This document shows, one piece after another, positions 1-12,000 of a stretch of DNA of 64,000 nt. How positions within the stretch are numbered: the first letter of the stretch is position 1; the number at the start of each line of letters is the position of its first letter. The DNA is taken from positions 81,233,256 through 81,297,255 of the forward strand of contig OX235271.1 of assembly GCA_944472155.2 (NCBI GenBank). Direction: 5' to 3'. Position numbers and translations under genes: made by a program. This DNA comes from Trichobilharzia szidati (Eukaryota > Platyhelminthes > Trematoda > Strigeidida > Schistosomatidae). Under the pieces are notes generated by a model. It made no database searches. It saw only the letters and a program-made list of their open reading frames with translations, and was not told the origin of the DNA.

Positions 1-121
1 ATAACTATAATTACTAAACAGAATATAAATGTATATATACATATTAATCACTCCCTAAGTACTCCACTTGCTTTCTTTTGCGTTGTTGTTGTTTGTCCTC
101 TTTTGTCTCTCACCATTTCAG

Positions 122-187
122 CTTCCATTTGACTTTTTGAATGAGAATGAAGAATGTGGATATTTGCCCATTTACAATGACAAATGA
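122..187 (+). CDS. Possible terminal coding exon of an unidentified upstream gene
   Basis: A pyrimidine-rich tract ending in CAG (up to base 121) is followed by an open phase-0 stretch of 21 codons and a TGA at 185-187. The peptide begins LPFDFLNENEE and ends YLPIYNDK; it is acidic and aromatic, and does not look like random AT-rich translation. An AATAAA follows at 294-299, about 110 bases after the stop, as expected for a last exon. The rest of the gene would lie before base 1. I do not recognise the protein. It could instead be a chance splice acceptor in intergenic DNA, since there is no partner exon to test. Confidence 0.4.
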   Translation, partial: LPFDFLNENEECGYLPIYNDK

Positions 188-320
188 TCTGCAAACATTA
201 TTGATCCCATATCTTACAATTCCCTCGTGAATCGCGCATTGCCTTCACCAACGACGCAACCTGGATTACAGTTGTGAAATATACCTTTATGTCAATAAAA
301 GGTATTGATTTACAATACTT
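188..320 (+). promoter_or_regulatory. Candidate 3' UTR and polyadenylation signal
   Basis: AATAAA at 294-299 lies downstream of the putative stop codon at 185-187. It supports reading 122-187 as a terminal exon but is weak evidence by itself in AT-rich DNA. Confidence 0.3.
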
Positions 321-3180
321 CACGATGCACAAGATTTCGAATATCACCAACAACGGGAAGATTGACAAAAGGCTTACGGAGAATTCATGCTTTTCAGTCA
401 AATATGCCCAGCCAGTCACATTCACCCACCAGCCTTATCCTGCAATACTAGATATGTTGACACTGCAGGATGTTAACCTTCTGTATTTACCTTACGTCCA
501 CTTTGTCATCACTGAAAAGTCATTGCAATGCTCAAGTGTTCCAACGGTGTTGACACGGACAGCATATTATCAACTATCATCGTGGTGGCTACCTATTAAT
601 TCGAAGCATTTCTGCGTTTGCACATCCTAACTTACTGTCACAGGTGAAAACGACGTGATCCCGACAAAAGTGTAATTATAGTTCGGGAATGAAGCCAGCA
701 GCCACCACGTAATAATATTATCCCTGTGATATTCGGGAGTGAACATCTTCCCCTTCATGTATGAGATCGCTAGTTAGCAAGGATTCCTGAACTCACTGTA
801 ATGTGTTTTACGTTATGCTGGTTCCATTTGTAGTCATCAGCTCTGTTGGGTAGTTACTAACACTCTTCACCTGTTACGAGGATTTAAGAAGACTGGGATG
901 AGTTCATTAACATGAGCTGAGGGTCTTAGAGGTAGTTGAGCCCTCCTCAGGGTGGATTAAATCCTTTCCAAGCAACGAGATCCAAGCAGTCAGCAACCAC
1001 TAAACCTTGAACAGTCACTCCCAGTGTATTAGAAGGCGGTGTCCTACGTCCTGTTACGTCTACAGTGAGTCAATTATGTATGTGAATATTCTTTATTTCG
1101 AGAATTTTTCTCGTAACTGATCTTAAAACAGTTCATGTATTTGATTTAAATTACTTTAGGAAGTCAGTAGAAAATGGGCTGGACGTAATAACCACAGGCA
1201 CTTCATGTGGTTACTGCAGATAAACTTAGATAAATGGGGCGACGCTTGTTACAGTAATCTTCCGTTTTCGGCAAATTATCCTCCATAATATTATTCCATC
1301 CAGCCTCCGAGGCATCACAACCCGACAATTAAGTTCCATAGGGTAGTTTGTGAACCTAACCTCGGTCTAAGTGGACACTTCAAAGATTATGTAAGCATTC
1401 TCAAAACTTCTGAAAACATGGTGTTAAATTAATAGCGAATAACACACGTGCAAGACTCCCTTGTATGCTCTATTCGAAGCTGACTGTTCTACTGAAAGAA
1501 CTGCTCAAATTATCACTTGAGAAAACGTATATAGGATTAAATTTTATCTTCGAACTGCAGCACCGTGTGAGGTAAAAAGACTTCTCAAACTCATGGAAGA
1601 GAATTGATCATTCGGTAGATAGAACAGACCTTACAATTCACAAATAAGATATTGTTCATACACAGTTACTTGTCTCACCTTTCTGAATTCCGGGACTACT
1701 TTTTAGTAAACACATACCCCTGTGTGTAGAGACCTTATGCTGTCGTTTTATTCCTCACAATAATCATGCAGGTGATAAGCTGATAGCTGAACTATTTGAA
1801 GACATTTTACGCCAGCATTAATTGAACGTGAGTACTAGTCCATGTCTGTAAACTTAAGCCGCTTTAACAACAGCAGCTGAGGATAAACTGTGCAACCATT
1901 AAGTTCTATCAATATCAAGTGCCCAAAAGTCAATGTGGTTTGTCCAGTGGGTGAGCATGCCCGTTTACTCTCACCTCAAGCGAGAGGACTCGTTGATCAC
2001 ACGGAGAAGCTACCATATTATGAATGAAAGAGACAACTGTCTTTTGCAGTAATTACTTCCATTTTCATTCTCTTTTTGTTCATAATCATTTAGCTCAAGA
2101 ATCGACACATAAATATTACGAAATGATTTCGGCAGCGTTAATTTTGTCCGTTGACTGTTGCACAAAAATGGTGCTGGGGTATGCCATAATTGTAAAAGTA
2201 ACGAAAAAACATTGTAATTATGAAGAAATGCTGTTGAATGTGTCATTCATTACCAAAACGTTGAAAAATGCCGTGTGACAGTGCGGTATGTGCATTATAT
2301 AGAGGAGTATTATGATTACTATTATTAGAGCGTATTGTTAATTTATACCATGGAAACTATGTAGATATTTATTTAAACGCCAACATCGTCGGACCTACAA
2401 AATTCTTATTAAAATTCTGTGTATTAGTCACTTTTACTTTATACTCCACACATACTGTTATAAATATTTGAGCAGTGTGATCATTTCCTAAAATACTGCT
2501 TACACTTTTCTGCTATACATGAGGCAGCGATTGTAGGATGGTCTAGATGAAGAGGTTCACAGCAGCTCCATTATCTGATAGAGATTCAATGCGAAGTATG
2601 CATAGATGAGCCTATGAAGTCTATTTCTACCCACATTAAACGAAAAATTTCTTCTCCTGCCTGATTTCTCGTCTTTCTGAATTACCTAATGAGTAACTAC
2701 TTCTCAGGGACCATAGCTTACTGTGTTGTAGAGGCCCTACGAAACGCAGCCTCAACATAAAAAATTACACAAGGCAAACAAATGGAATTATTGACCACAT
2801 TGCATTTTCTTTTCCCACATGAAATATCATTTACACGCCTGATAATCGAATGGTTTTCATCAATGCAATGTCGAGATCTTTTCATCTTCCCCTACGTACA
2901 CGCTTTCTTCGAACTGAATTGAACCGTCAGATACCCCTTCAGACAACATTTTGATGATGAGTCACCTACTTTAGTTACCACACTGTGAGCGCAACTGATA
3001 GAAATCAGTCGGCATCAACACCAATGGTCTAGACGCTTGACAGTGGTAACACCCTAGTAACCAATCCATATGCATTTTACTGGTATTTCTTATAAATGCA
3101 GTTGTAAGAGTTTATGAATAAATTTGAAGCGTGTGACCCATATATAGACGTAAGTAATTGTCTGAAATGGTAGTGACTTA
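321..3180. other. Intergenic DNA, no supported gene
   Basis: Both strands contain only short open frames with no recognisable domain or matching splice signals. I see no clear repeat terminus here either. Confidence 0.5.
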
Positions 3181-3199
3181 TTTCTCCCATGTCATAACT

Positions 3200-5000
3200 G
3201 GAAGACAACTGTGTATCATGGCATACATAGAAACCAAAATGGCAGCACTACTATTTCACTGGAGGGAGACCTAGTGGCTACTCCCCAAATAAACCCGGCA
3301 ATAGTAATAGGGAAGCTACAGAGACACACACCTGGAAAGTCCCTAGGTTTTGACGACATCAAGCCATCTGTTCTGAAACAGTGCGTCGAAGCTCTCTGTA
3401 GGCCCTTATGCGAATTGTTTTAAAGCTAGACGGATTCAGAGAAACTGGCAAATGATTGGAAAAGAGCCATCCGTTCTCCGATCTTCAAGGGTGGGGATAG
3501 ACAAAATGCCACTAGTTATAGACTAGTAGCTCTCCTCCCAGTGGTATTAAAAGTACTGGAAAGTATTATTGATGATCACAACAGGGAATACCTCAATAGG
3601 TCTAATAAACTCCATGAAGCCCAACACGGTTTCAGGAAAGGCAGATCATGTGTAACAAACCTACTGTCAGCTTGGGACGATTGAACATCATGCTGGGATA
3701 TAAATGTTCCAGTCCATGTTGTCTTCCTAGACTTGGAGAAGGCGTTTGAAACAGTTCACCATTACCTTCTCTAACACAAAATAAGTCAGTATAAGCATAG
3801 GTAAGCCGCTTCTGTCATGGTTGAAGGACTACCTAGCTGAAGGGCAATTTTGCACTAAGGTCAATCGAGTCCGATCATCTTGGCTCAGCTCGTCATCAGT
3901 AGTGTCGCAGGGTTCTACCCTAGTACCACTGATGTCCTTGATTTTCATCAATGGCGTACCATGCCATCTAAGCTTAACGACTCTTCGATAGGCTGATGAT
4001 GTAAAAATATGGAGGGCAATAAAGTGTCCAGAGGACCCAGATAGTCTGCAGGCAGTTCTAAAGCTTCTGGAAGACTGGACGGTGGCCAATGGCATGACTT
4101 TCAACCTGAAAAAGTGCAAAGAAGTGGAATTGTGCACCTGTAGGCTGCAGAATGCAGGTTACACCCTGTGCAATGATAGCTTGTCCTGCACAACTTCGGA
4201 GCGTGACTTAGGTCTAGTTTTAGCGAAAAATATGGACAGCAGCGTAAATTACACGGGGGACCCGGCGAGGGCATATGCTGTCATACACTTAACACACAGA
4301 CAGGTGCATTCAGTGCTGGACTCGTTCTAAGGTTGTACAAAACATGCGTCAGACCACACTTTGATTTACATAATATCATTGCACCACTGGAAAGAGACAA
4401 AAGACGGACGATATAAGGAGAGGTTGATCTCCGAAGTAAACCATATGATGACAGGCTAAAGTAATTAGGCCTATTCACACTTAGCTACCATCGGCTTAGG
4501 GGGGGTTTGATTACTGCCTACAAGATAAAAAATGACCAGAGTCCCCTGAACAAAGGTGTTCTGCCACTGAGTAGGTATAGCCTTCCTCGCGGAAATCACT
4601 AAAGGATATCTCACCAGAGAACAAGGACCCGTGTGCTCTCCCACTTCTTTTCGCTAAGGGGTTTGCCGTCCCTGGAACTCCTTACCAGCAGATGTAGCTA
4701 TGGCACCGTCTGCTGAAACCTCCAAGCGAAGGCTGGACAATCATGCAGCGACACAAGGACTGCGTCCAAATGACCTATCCCCTAAAAATCATATACGCCA
4801 TTCGAGGGTAGACAACTAAAATCGTCGTTTTACTTCTTCACATTCTCTCCCGTCTTACTCTAACCACATTTATTATTATTACCGATATTATATATATATA
4901 TCAACTTCAAATTAAATCGGTTGTCTGCTTTTACGTTTTCTTTATTTCTTTTTCTGTCTGTTAGTCTGAATAACTTCCTTAATTATATCTATTATTATTA
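3200..5000 (+). mobile_element. Decayed CR1/Jockey-type LINE, reverse transcriptase remnant
   Basis: Plus-strand translation in shifting frames gives the usual order of a non-LTR reverse transcriptase. In order: a PGKSLGFDDIKPSVLK segment near 3340, a WKRAIRSPIFKGGDRQNATSY block near 3460, a QHGFRKGRSCVTNLL block near 3625, motif A FLDLEKAFETVHH near 3725, and the catalytic ADDVK block near 3990. A C-terminal LYKTCVRPHFD segment lies near 4340. In-frame stops and frameshifts are frequent, so the copy is dead. The end is AT-rich with ATT runs, typical of the 3' end of such elements. The 5' endonuclease part is missing, which suggests 5' truncation. The RT superfamily is clear; the CR1 clade is an inference from the motif spacing. 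Confidence 0.85.
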
Positions 5001-7670
5001 TTATCTCTTTTCTTTTGACGACGGCACCGGAAGACTAACTGGTGAAAGGATAAACTCCATTCACAGTAGTAACAGTCTTAGCACACCTCATACTACAAAC
5101 CACATATAACTAATCCCAGCACTACTCCATTTGGAGTCAACCAAAGTTACGACAGTCGAGTGGCGGGACGAGCTAGGCAGAATTTTACCGAAGATCGGGA
5201 ACCTTTATCTCACAACCAAGAGGCGGGCACAAATAAATCAAATTGGTTAACACTAACTCATAGGATTGATATTGGATGATGGAATATTGCGCAATCTCGA
5301 AGCGCTAAGCTTAAAGAGTACGTTACAAAGGTGAGTTTTGTGAGATGTTCACGTTGTTACGTTTTATGTAGTAGATTTGCAATGTAGGTCTAAAAAATGT
5401 CAGAAAACATTAGGGAAAGTGAGTGATTCAAATCTTATTCGCAGAATCACACAGCTGACTTATTAAGTGTATATTAGCTGATCTACTGTCAGAATATATC
5501 TAGCTATATAAGTGAATGTCTTATAAACGTCTTTGTTGCCAAATTCGTATACCATAGAAATGTGTATATTTGTTAACTCTCTTTCACGTTCAAACAAGCA
5601 CACTGTCTACAAATAAACAGCTTCATGCATGGGCTCCCGAAGGTATGTTTGCTGACAAATCTTCATGTAGATACCAAAGGCTTGTTCGGCACTTGCCAGT
5701 CTATATTTAACACAGACCTAATACCTCGCTGCCCGTTAGAGCACATGTGCAGTTTTCTGAAATTCAAGACATCCAGCGTAGGACAGCAGTGAGATAATGG
5801 CGTTTAAATAGGGAGATATATTATGATCAGTCCTTTGTTTCATGTATTTAAGTTATCCCCTTTAGGTAGTTTAACATTGTCGGAAATAATGGAGTTAGGC
5901 ACATTGTAATTTTTAAAGAAAGGAAGTTAATCTGCGAAGAGATGCCACATCGACTGAGATGTGTAGAACACGTTACTCATTCCGAGCTATCAGCTTCCTT
6001 GACAAGCAATACTAACTGAAGTAGGATAAAGTTTGTATGAGAATTAGAACATACAACTAAGCTGCACTGTTCTGAACCATCTAGTGAGGTTAAGTCTGGT
6101 TGTAGGACTCCGTGTGTTGGGAATCAATGATAGGAAATTCACTCCTTGCTACTTCTCAGCTGCTATCAGTCCTCATTATCATTATTATTTATGCAGTCTG
6201 CACATTTTTGTTCAATGCGACTTAATCTACTGCATTTTCGCTCGAAGTTCTACGTCAGTAATTCAGTACTGCATGTATAGTTCAAGGCTATCGTTCTAAA
6301 TAAACTACTTCAGGAAAGTTGCATTAATTTCTAGACTCTATTAGCAATAGTCTGCTGAGTTAGGTGCGACTTTCCAAGAGAGTGAATTCTTAATCTCACT
6401 CAATCTCTAATTCGTTAGCTTAAAAATGTTCGTGTTAATCATCCCTGGAGTATGTAATCTAGACCAGGGCTTTCTTAGTAAACTTATTGCGTCGAATTAG
6501 ATGACAAGTTATCTTGAATAAGTTTTCTTCAATTAAGACACTTTGGCTTACTTAGTCTTTGGGAATTGTTATCTCATTAATCTATTCGATATCCATCCTT
6601 CTAGGTTCCCCTAAGCAATGCATGGTTTTAAAGTTGAAACTGGCATATGATGATGACTAGGAATGTAATATTTTGCAGTTTTGAAAATGCACTCATTAGT
6701 AGTAAATTAAACTGTCATAACCTGCAAAGTTGTCGATATCAGTCAATATTATTCATAGTATGACATTGACTGGCTTCTAGTAAAAAAAAGCATAACATGC
6801 CTGGATATCCCGTTTCATGATATCAATCGTACACTGCTGTAATTTCTCTGTATTCATCGTGAAGAAAATTCTTTCATTCAACAGTTTGCCTTTCGAATTT
6901 GGTCAGCACCGAATTACTATATCTTGAATAATACTGACTAGTCTCAACAACTCCACATCATCTACAAACTTTTGGTGAGTTGACTGTACTACCAACCTAT
7001 GTCCACAGAGTGCAATCTTCTCAAAAAACAATCGATTATCCCACAGACGTGACCTAGTTATCCTCTAACTGCTTATACAAGGCTGTCATTTCGCTGTCGT
7101 GGAGTTTGTTGATTTGAATCGACCTACCCCAATGCAACTTTATTCCTCTTATCACGTTTCAAATCAACTCAAACGACAAGGCAATAACAACATTAACCTA
7201 TTCTGTGCCTCAACTTGCATCTTAGTGATTATATTGTCATTCACTAGGTCTCATCTATCATAAAATAAAAATTCTCGGCAAATTCAGCTGTAGGGTACAA
7301 TACTGCCTGAGAACCAAGGCGAATAAACAACACAACTCGTGTAACTCACTCGTGTGAGTAACGCAAACTTCGTGATAGATTTCCGATAACCTGAGTGGAC
7401 GAATACTACGATGGACTACCAAGGTGACTACACCCAGTGGCTAACTTATTGAAAATGCATGCTGTCGGGCTTATCAGCGCACTTTTATATATATACATTG
7501 GTGGTTCAAGTGATTGATTTCGGTGGAAATACAGCAGTCATGCCGAAATTTATAACTTGTGTTAAGTTCTGAGTTAAATTACCAGTTAGTTTGGTCGGGC
7601 ATTGGCAAAACCGAACGTTCACAAATAACTTTTACTCTAACTAATTCCTGTCAACTCACTTTAGAAATCT
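5001..7670. other. Intergenic DNA, no supported gene
   Basis: AT-rich sequence with scattered short open frames and no recognisable domain. The last part, just before 7675, would hold the promoter or outron of the small gene at 7700. Confidence 0.5.
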
Positions 7671-7671
7671 C

Positions 7672-7684
7672 GTTTTTTTTTCAG
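7672..7684 (+). promoter_or_regulatory. Splice acceptor just upstream of the start codon (cis or spliced-leader)
   Basis: A run of T residues ends in TCAG at 7681-7684, 15 bases before the ATG at 7700. An in-frame TGA directly precedes that ATG, so the exon's coding part starts at 7700. The acceptor may join a non-coding 5' exon, or it may receive a spliced leader, which schistosomes add to some mRNAs. The sequence cannot tell these apart. Confidence 0.6.
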
Positions 7685-7699
7685 GAAGGTACTCGGTGA

Positions 7700-8364
7700 A
7701 TGGGCAACCCGTTTTCTAAACGTGAAAGTATCGGATTTGCTTTATTACCGTCTGAAGACATAAGTGGTCCTCTTGGTCTAGGTGAGTTGGGTTTAATACG
7801 AGTGTACTGAAAAGCCAAAAACTGAGTCAACGCGCCACTTAGCTAGATTGATAGGAACAGAATTAATCAAGCTGCAGATAAAATCAAGGCACGGTGGATA
7901 TTTCTAAATTTGGCTTTCACACTCATATTTTCCTATGCAAAATTGTGCATTTTTTAAAAACTGCCTTGTTTTTAAATAATCTCCTTCAGGTGATCCTGAG
8001 AGCAATGAAATCAGTCGAGTTGAGGAGGAGAGCATTATACCCGCATTAATGTATGACAGACTAAGGACAAAACAATGTGCCAATCTTTGGGATGGTAAGG
8101 ACCCACTTCTTATGTCATTTCGCATTTAGAATGGTCTAACTGTACACAGAAATACTACTGGACATCAATATACATCTGTCGCAAGGATTTCTATCGGGCG
8201 CTGGAGTGCAACAAAAAATAGTAATGAGAATAATTATAAGTTGATTCTTGCATTTCAGTATTCAAGACCCTCAGTTCTTCGAAGAAATGAAAAAGTTGTA
8301 CTTGCAAATGCGGTCAGAGTACAGGAAAACCGGACTAGAGCAGCGGGTCGTACGAACTGATTAG
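7700..8364 (+). CDS. Small three-exon gene, putative N-myristoylated 94-residue protein
   Basis: Exons are 7700-7781, 7990-8094 and 8267-8364. The first junction joins CTAG|GTGAG to a pyrimidine tract ending TTCAG. Phases are 1 and 1, the total is 285 bases, and the stop is TAG at 8362-8364. The start is fixed by a TGA immediately before the ATG. The protein begins MGNPFSKR, which fits the N-myristoylation rule (Gly2, Ser6, Lys7), so membrane attachment is likely. The middle is acidic (ISRVEEESIIPALMYDRL) and the end is charged and probably helical (DPQFFEEMKKLYLQMRSEY). I do not recognise the family. The third acceptor is the least certain: use of the upstream CAG at 8256-8258 would give a different, shorter C-terminus ending after about ten residues. 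The gene converges tail-to-tail with UPF1. Confidence 0.7.
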
Positions 8365-8414
8365 TTTTCAAAGAATACATACTAGCTCTTCAACATTTTA
8401 TACAACAGATTTAG

Positions 8415-8440
8415 AATAAAGTCAACGGGACAATAATAAA
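8415..8440 (+). terminator. Polyadenylation signals of the small gene
   Basis: Two AATAAA hexamers, at 8415-8420 and 8435-8440, lie 50-75 bases after the TAG stop at 8362-8364. This is the expected spacing for 3' end formation. Confidence 0.55.
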
Positions 8441-8783
8441 ATGTACACTTTGTATGTGAGAGAATTTATCATGAAAATAAACATCTTCAAATGAATAGAT
8501 CAGTATATCCAGCAATTAAAGGCAAGTAGTGCAAACTTCTGAGTGCATCACTAGGAAGCATAAAAAAGAACACCAATGTTTGTTTCAGAACTATGTGACC
8601 AAATCATTAGAGGCAGTTTTTAGGTCATATTTATGAACCAAGATTCATTTATCCGTTCACGTTCAAATTAATTGATTCTTTCCGTCGTTGTTGTCGAGGA
8701 TGACTGTAAACAGACACCCCATTGAAGATATTATATGTTAGCTCATAATCGCTGATATCCGGCTTTGAAGCCGAATGAGTTCT

Positions 8784-9053
8784 CTAAAACTGCGACAGCA
8801 GTGCACCATTGCTCGCACAGCTGACATTTTGAGAAACATCAATATCTTCTAGGTCGGCTCCGTTAACCAAACTTGCATCGAAACTTTCATTGGATTGGTC
8901 GTCATTTTCAGTACCAAAGAAGTCCTCTTCTCTTTGCAAATTCCTTTTGTTGTTGGGTACCGTAGCTCCTTGAAACGTCGAATCTTGTGACAACAATAAG
9001 TTGTCCATTTGACTAGCACCTTGACCAAGGCGGAAGTCCAATGAAGTGCTTTC
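8784..9053 (-). CDS. UPF1: UPF1 exon 12 (C-terminus)
   Basis: Bounded upstream by TTTTTAG; 89 codons plus stop. Encodes [11 protein letters not shown], very close to the vertebrate SQDSTYQG block, then an acidic stretch and a terminal LLSQF. I found no canonical AATAAA on this strand between 8365 and 8783, so the 3' end may overlap the small convergent gene. Confidence 0.95.
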   Translation of the reverse strand, partial: ESTSLDFRLGQGASQMDNLLLSQDSTFQGATVPNNKRNLQREEDFFGTENDDQSNESFDASLVNGADLEDIDVSQNVSCASNGALLSQF

Positions 9054-12000
9054 CTAAAAAATGAATTGAAAGACAGCTTTGTTAGTAAATAGTAAGTTGT
9101 TAAATAAGTGCTAATTGTAGAACATGCTAAAACATTTGTAAGGGAGCGTTGTAAGAAGTGAATATTTTGTAATTAACCATCACACAAATACTTTTGAAAA
9201 GCACCTCATATTCGCCTAATTTCCTCAGATTTTTTGCACAGAGTACTGCACTCTATATACAGTAAGATTTTTAAGTAAAATAGCAAACTAGGCCACTCAT
9301 CTTCGAAGAAGCGCATTAAATTTAAGTCCTGTTTCATGTCTAAATAGCGCTACTACCTAGCGAGAATTGCAGGAGTGAGTTACGTGCTAGTAAAACAATA
9401 TGCGAATTAGTATCAAATTACCTGAGATAAACCAGAGAGCCCTGCATGACGCGATTGACTATTGTATACACCAAGAGCACCCAGACTAGAAGTTCCTTGT
9501 GTTCCTGAGAATTCTGATAAACCGGGCTGTGACAGTAAACCAGCACCAGTATTGGTATCATTAGTAGTACCACGTTCTATTGAAGCGTTAACCCCGTCGA
9601 CTTGGCGCGATTTTGAGGCATTTTGTGAATTGTTTTGCATATTGCGACGTGCATTTCCAAGATATCGGGGTGCTGTAGAACCGGAACCAGGAAGAGGACC
9701 ACCTGGAGCTCTTGTATTTCCTGTATTCGACTGAGAGTGATTCGTATGCATGTTCATTGCACCTAGTGCTTGAATCGGTCTGCCGAGTGATCCAGCTGCT
9801 CCTAAGTTGTTGCCGTATTTCCCATTGCCAAAATGACCAGAAGAACCGAATGAATTTGTAACATTTGAATTCGAAGGACGATTAGCAGGCATAAGCATGC
9901 TTAATGGCATGGGGAGATCTAGATAAGGTGGAAAACAAATTGTTACGTACACAAGACAGACTTATGCAACAATACTTTTGTGCAAATTAACTACAGATGA
10001 CATCAAGAATTCACAACGCTATTATAAATATGCTTATCTAAAACAGAATTCGGTTTCTTTGTTTCTTCTTCATATATTGTTGTGTATGTTCCAGACGCAA
10101 ATAGTTTAGAACTGTACACGGATACAGTGAAATAACATGTGAATTTATATGAGCTAATTTATCACATCATAACATGAAATTAGACTGATTAAACTATTAA
10201 AGTTTAGTTCACCTTACAATATAGTCGGAAATTAATATAGGACTAGAAGCAACTGACCTAAGCAGTTTATCTTGATGGATAGTTTTGGAAGGGTTCACAG
10301 TCATTTGCTATGCCTATTTCCATACGACTTTCTTTTACTGATCTCTTACCCTTACAAGTTAGTCATTCAACTCCGATCGTATCGTTCATTCTGTAATAGA
10401 ACCGTCCCTCTCGTAACTTGTAAACTGATTATCCACAAGCTAAGTTTCAATATTTTGATCTGACCAATTTGCAAATCAGATTCATGAAAAAATTAGGTCT
10501 GATAACTGCTATAACGGCGTAAAAACCACATGGAAGTGATACATATTTCTTGTAGATATTTGGTGCAACTTACAGTTAATTCTTACCGTTAGGACAAAAG
10601 TATAGCAACACTCGAATACAATCTATCACTTGCATTATTAGGACTGTGTGTCACAAAACTGTTTCGGTACTTTGAAAATTCCCATATGCACAGAAAAACA
10701 AGGTCATCAGCGGCTCTACACTAGCACATAGTTCGTATCGAGATTAAACCAGTTTGAATAAGCCAAGTCTGTGTTCAAAAGGGATTCATAAAGCCTGTTT
10801 TGCTTGCCGTGGCTGGCCACATGACTTCGGTTTAAACATGATTCTCCCTCGTACCTGTGACTGATATTCCGCGGTGTTACTTAACTATGATTACTATTAC
10901 TATTTTAGCTAATTCAATTAATCTACTCGTATCCTGGTGTTCTTACGTAACTCGCTTATCTCTTCCTCCTAATCGCCAATACCTTACAAATTGTCGATTG
11001 CGTAATGACCTTTTGGAAACATCTGAGCATTAACTGTCTTGATTTTCGTGACCAGCTATTTTTAATCCCCCTATACGTCAAAGCTAATAATTATAATTGA
11101 CCGACATAATTTTGATGCTAAACTTTTCTTCAGAATTATGCGTAATCCACAGGCGATTAACTGACTCTGTATATGTAGTGTTCATCGCATATGTACATCA
11201 CTAATAATTTTGCTATACTGAACGCGCAGTTTGTTTTTGGTATTACTCAATGGCTAGTTAAATAAGAACCACAAAAGGCGTATTTCATACATATGAAATG
11301 TACAGAGGAGATCGTGGGACTGTCGTAGGTATGAGTACATTGAATGTTACTTTTCAACAAATCGTGTTGTTGTATACACATTTCAACAACCTCTTTCTAT
11401 TAACTAAATTAATACATGGCGTAGGAAATATCACGAACACCATGGTAAAGGTCGTTTTATCGCTTATTCAAACATATTACCTTGACTTTTTTATAGCCTC
11501 GAAACAGGGATAATTTTCAGCGTTTGTCTACAGAATTACCAGTGGAAAACTAAGTAACGAGTAACACAATTAACCGAGAAAGGCTACAGAAGAATCAATC
11601 ACTTACTTGAACTAGCGTTAGCTTCTGCATATTGTCTGTTTGGTCCAATATATCCAACTTGATCAAAAAGAGATTTGTTCAGAAGTTGATGCATATTATG
11701 TGAACCACCGTTGGTTTGTCCTGAAAATGACTGATTCGGTTGATGATGTTGAGCTGCCGCAGCAGCTGCAACAGCATACGCTGCAGCATGGCTTGCTCCC
11801 GGTTGATTAAGATTTGACGGAACATTTGGTCTAGCATTGGAATTAGGACCACCGAAATAAGCTGCAGCGGCTGCTGCTGCCATTGCTGCCACTAAGGCTG
11901 TAGGTCCATTAGGATTATCAAAACACGGTTGAGATGAATTCGCAAGATAATTGAATTGGTTTGCCGAATGTATGTTCAATTGACTATTTAACTGATTATT

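Noticed and set aside
274..630. 118-codon plus frame
   Set aside because: No domain, lies after a putative stop and polyadenylation signal, has no splice partner, and a similar-length frame occurs on the other strand.
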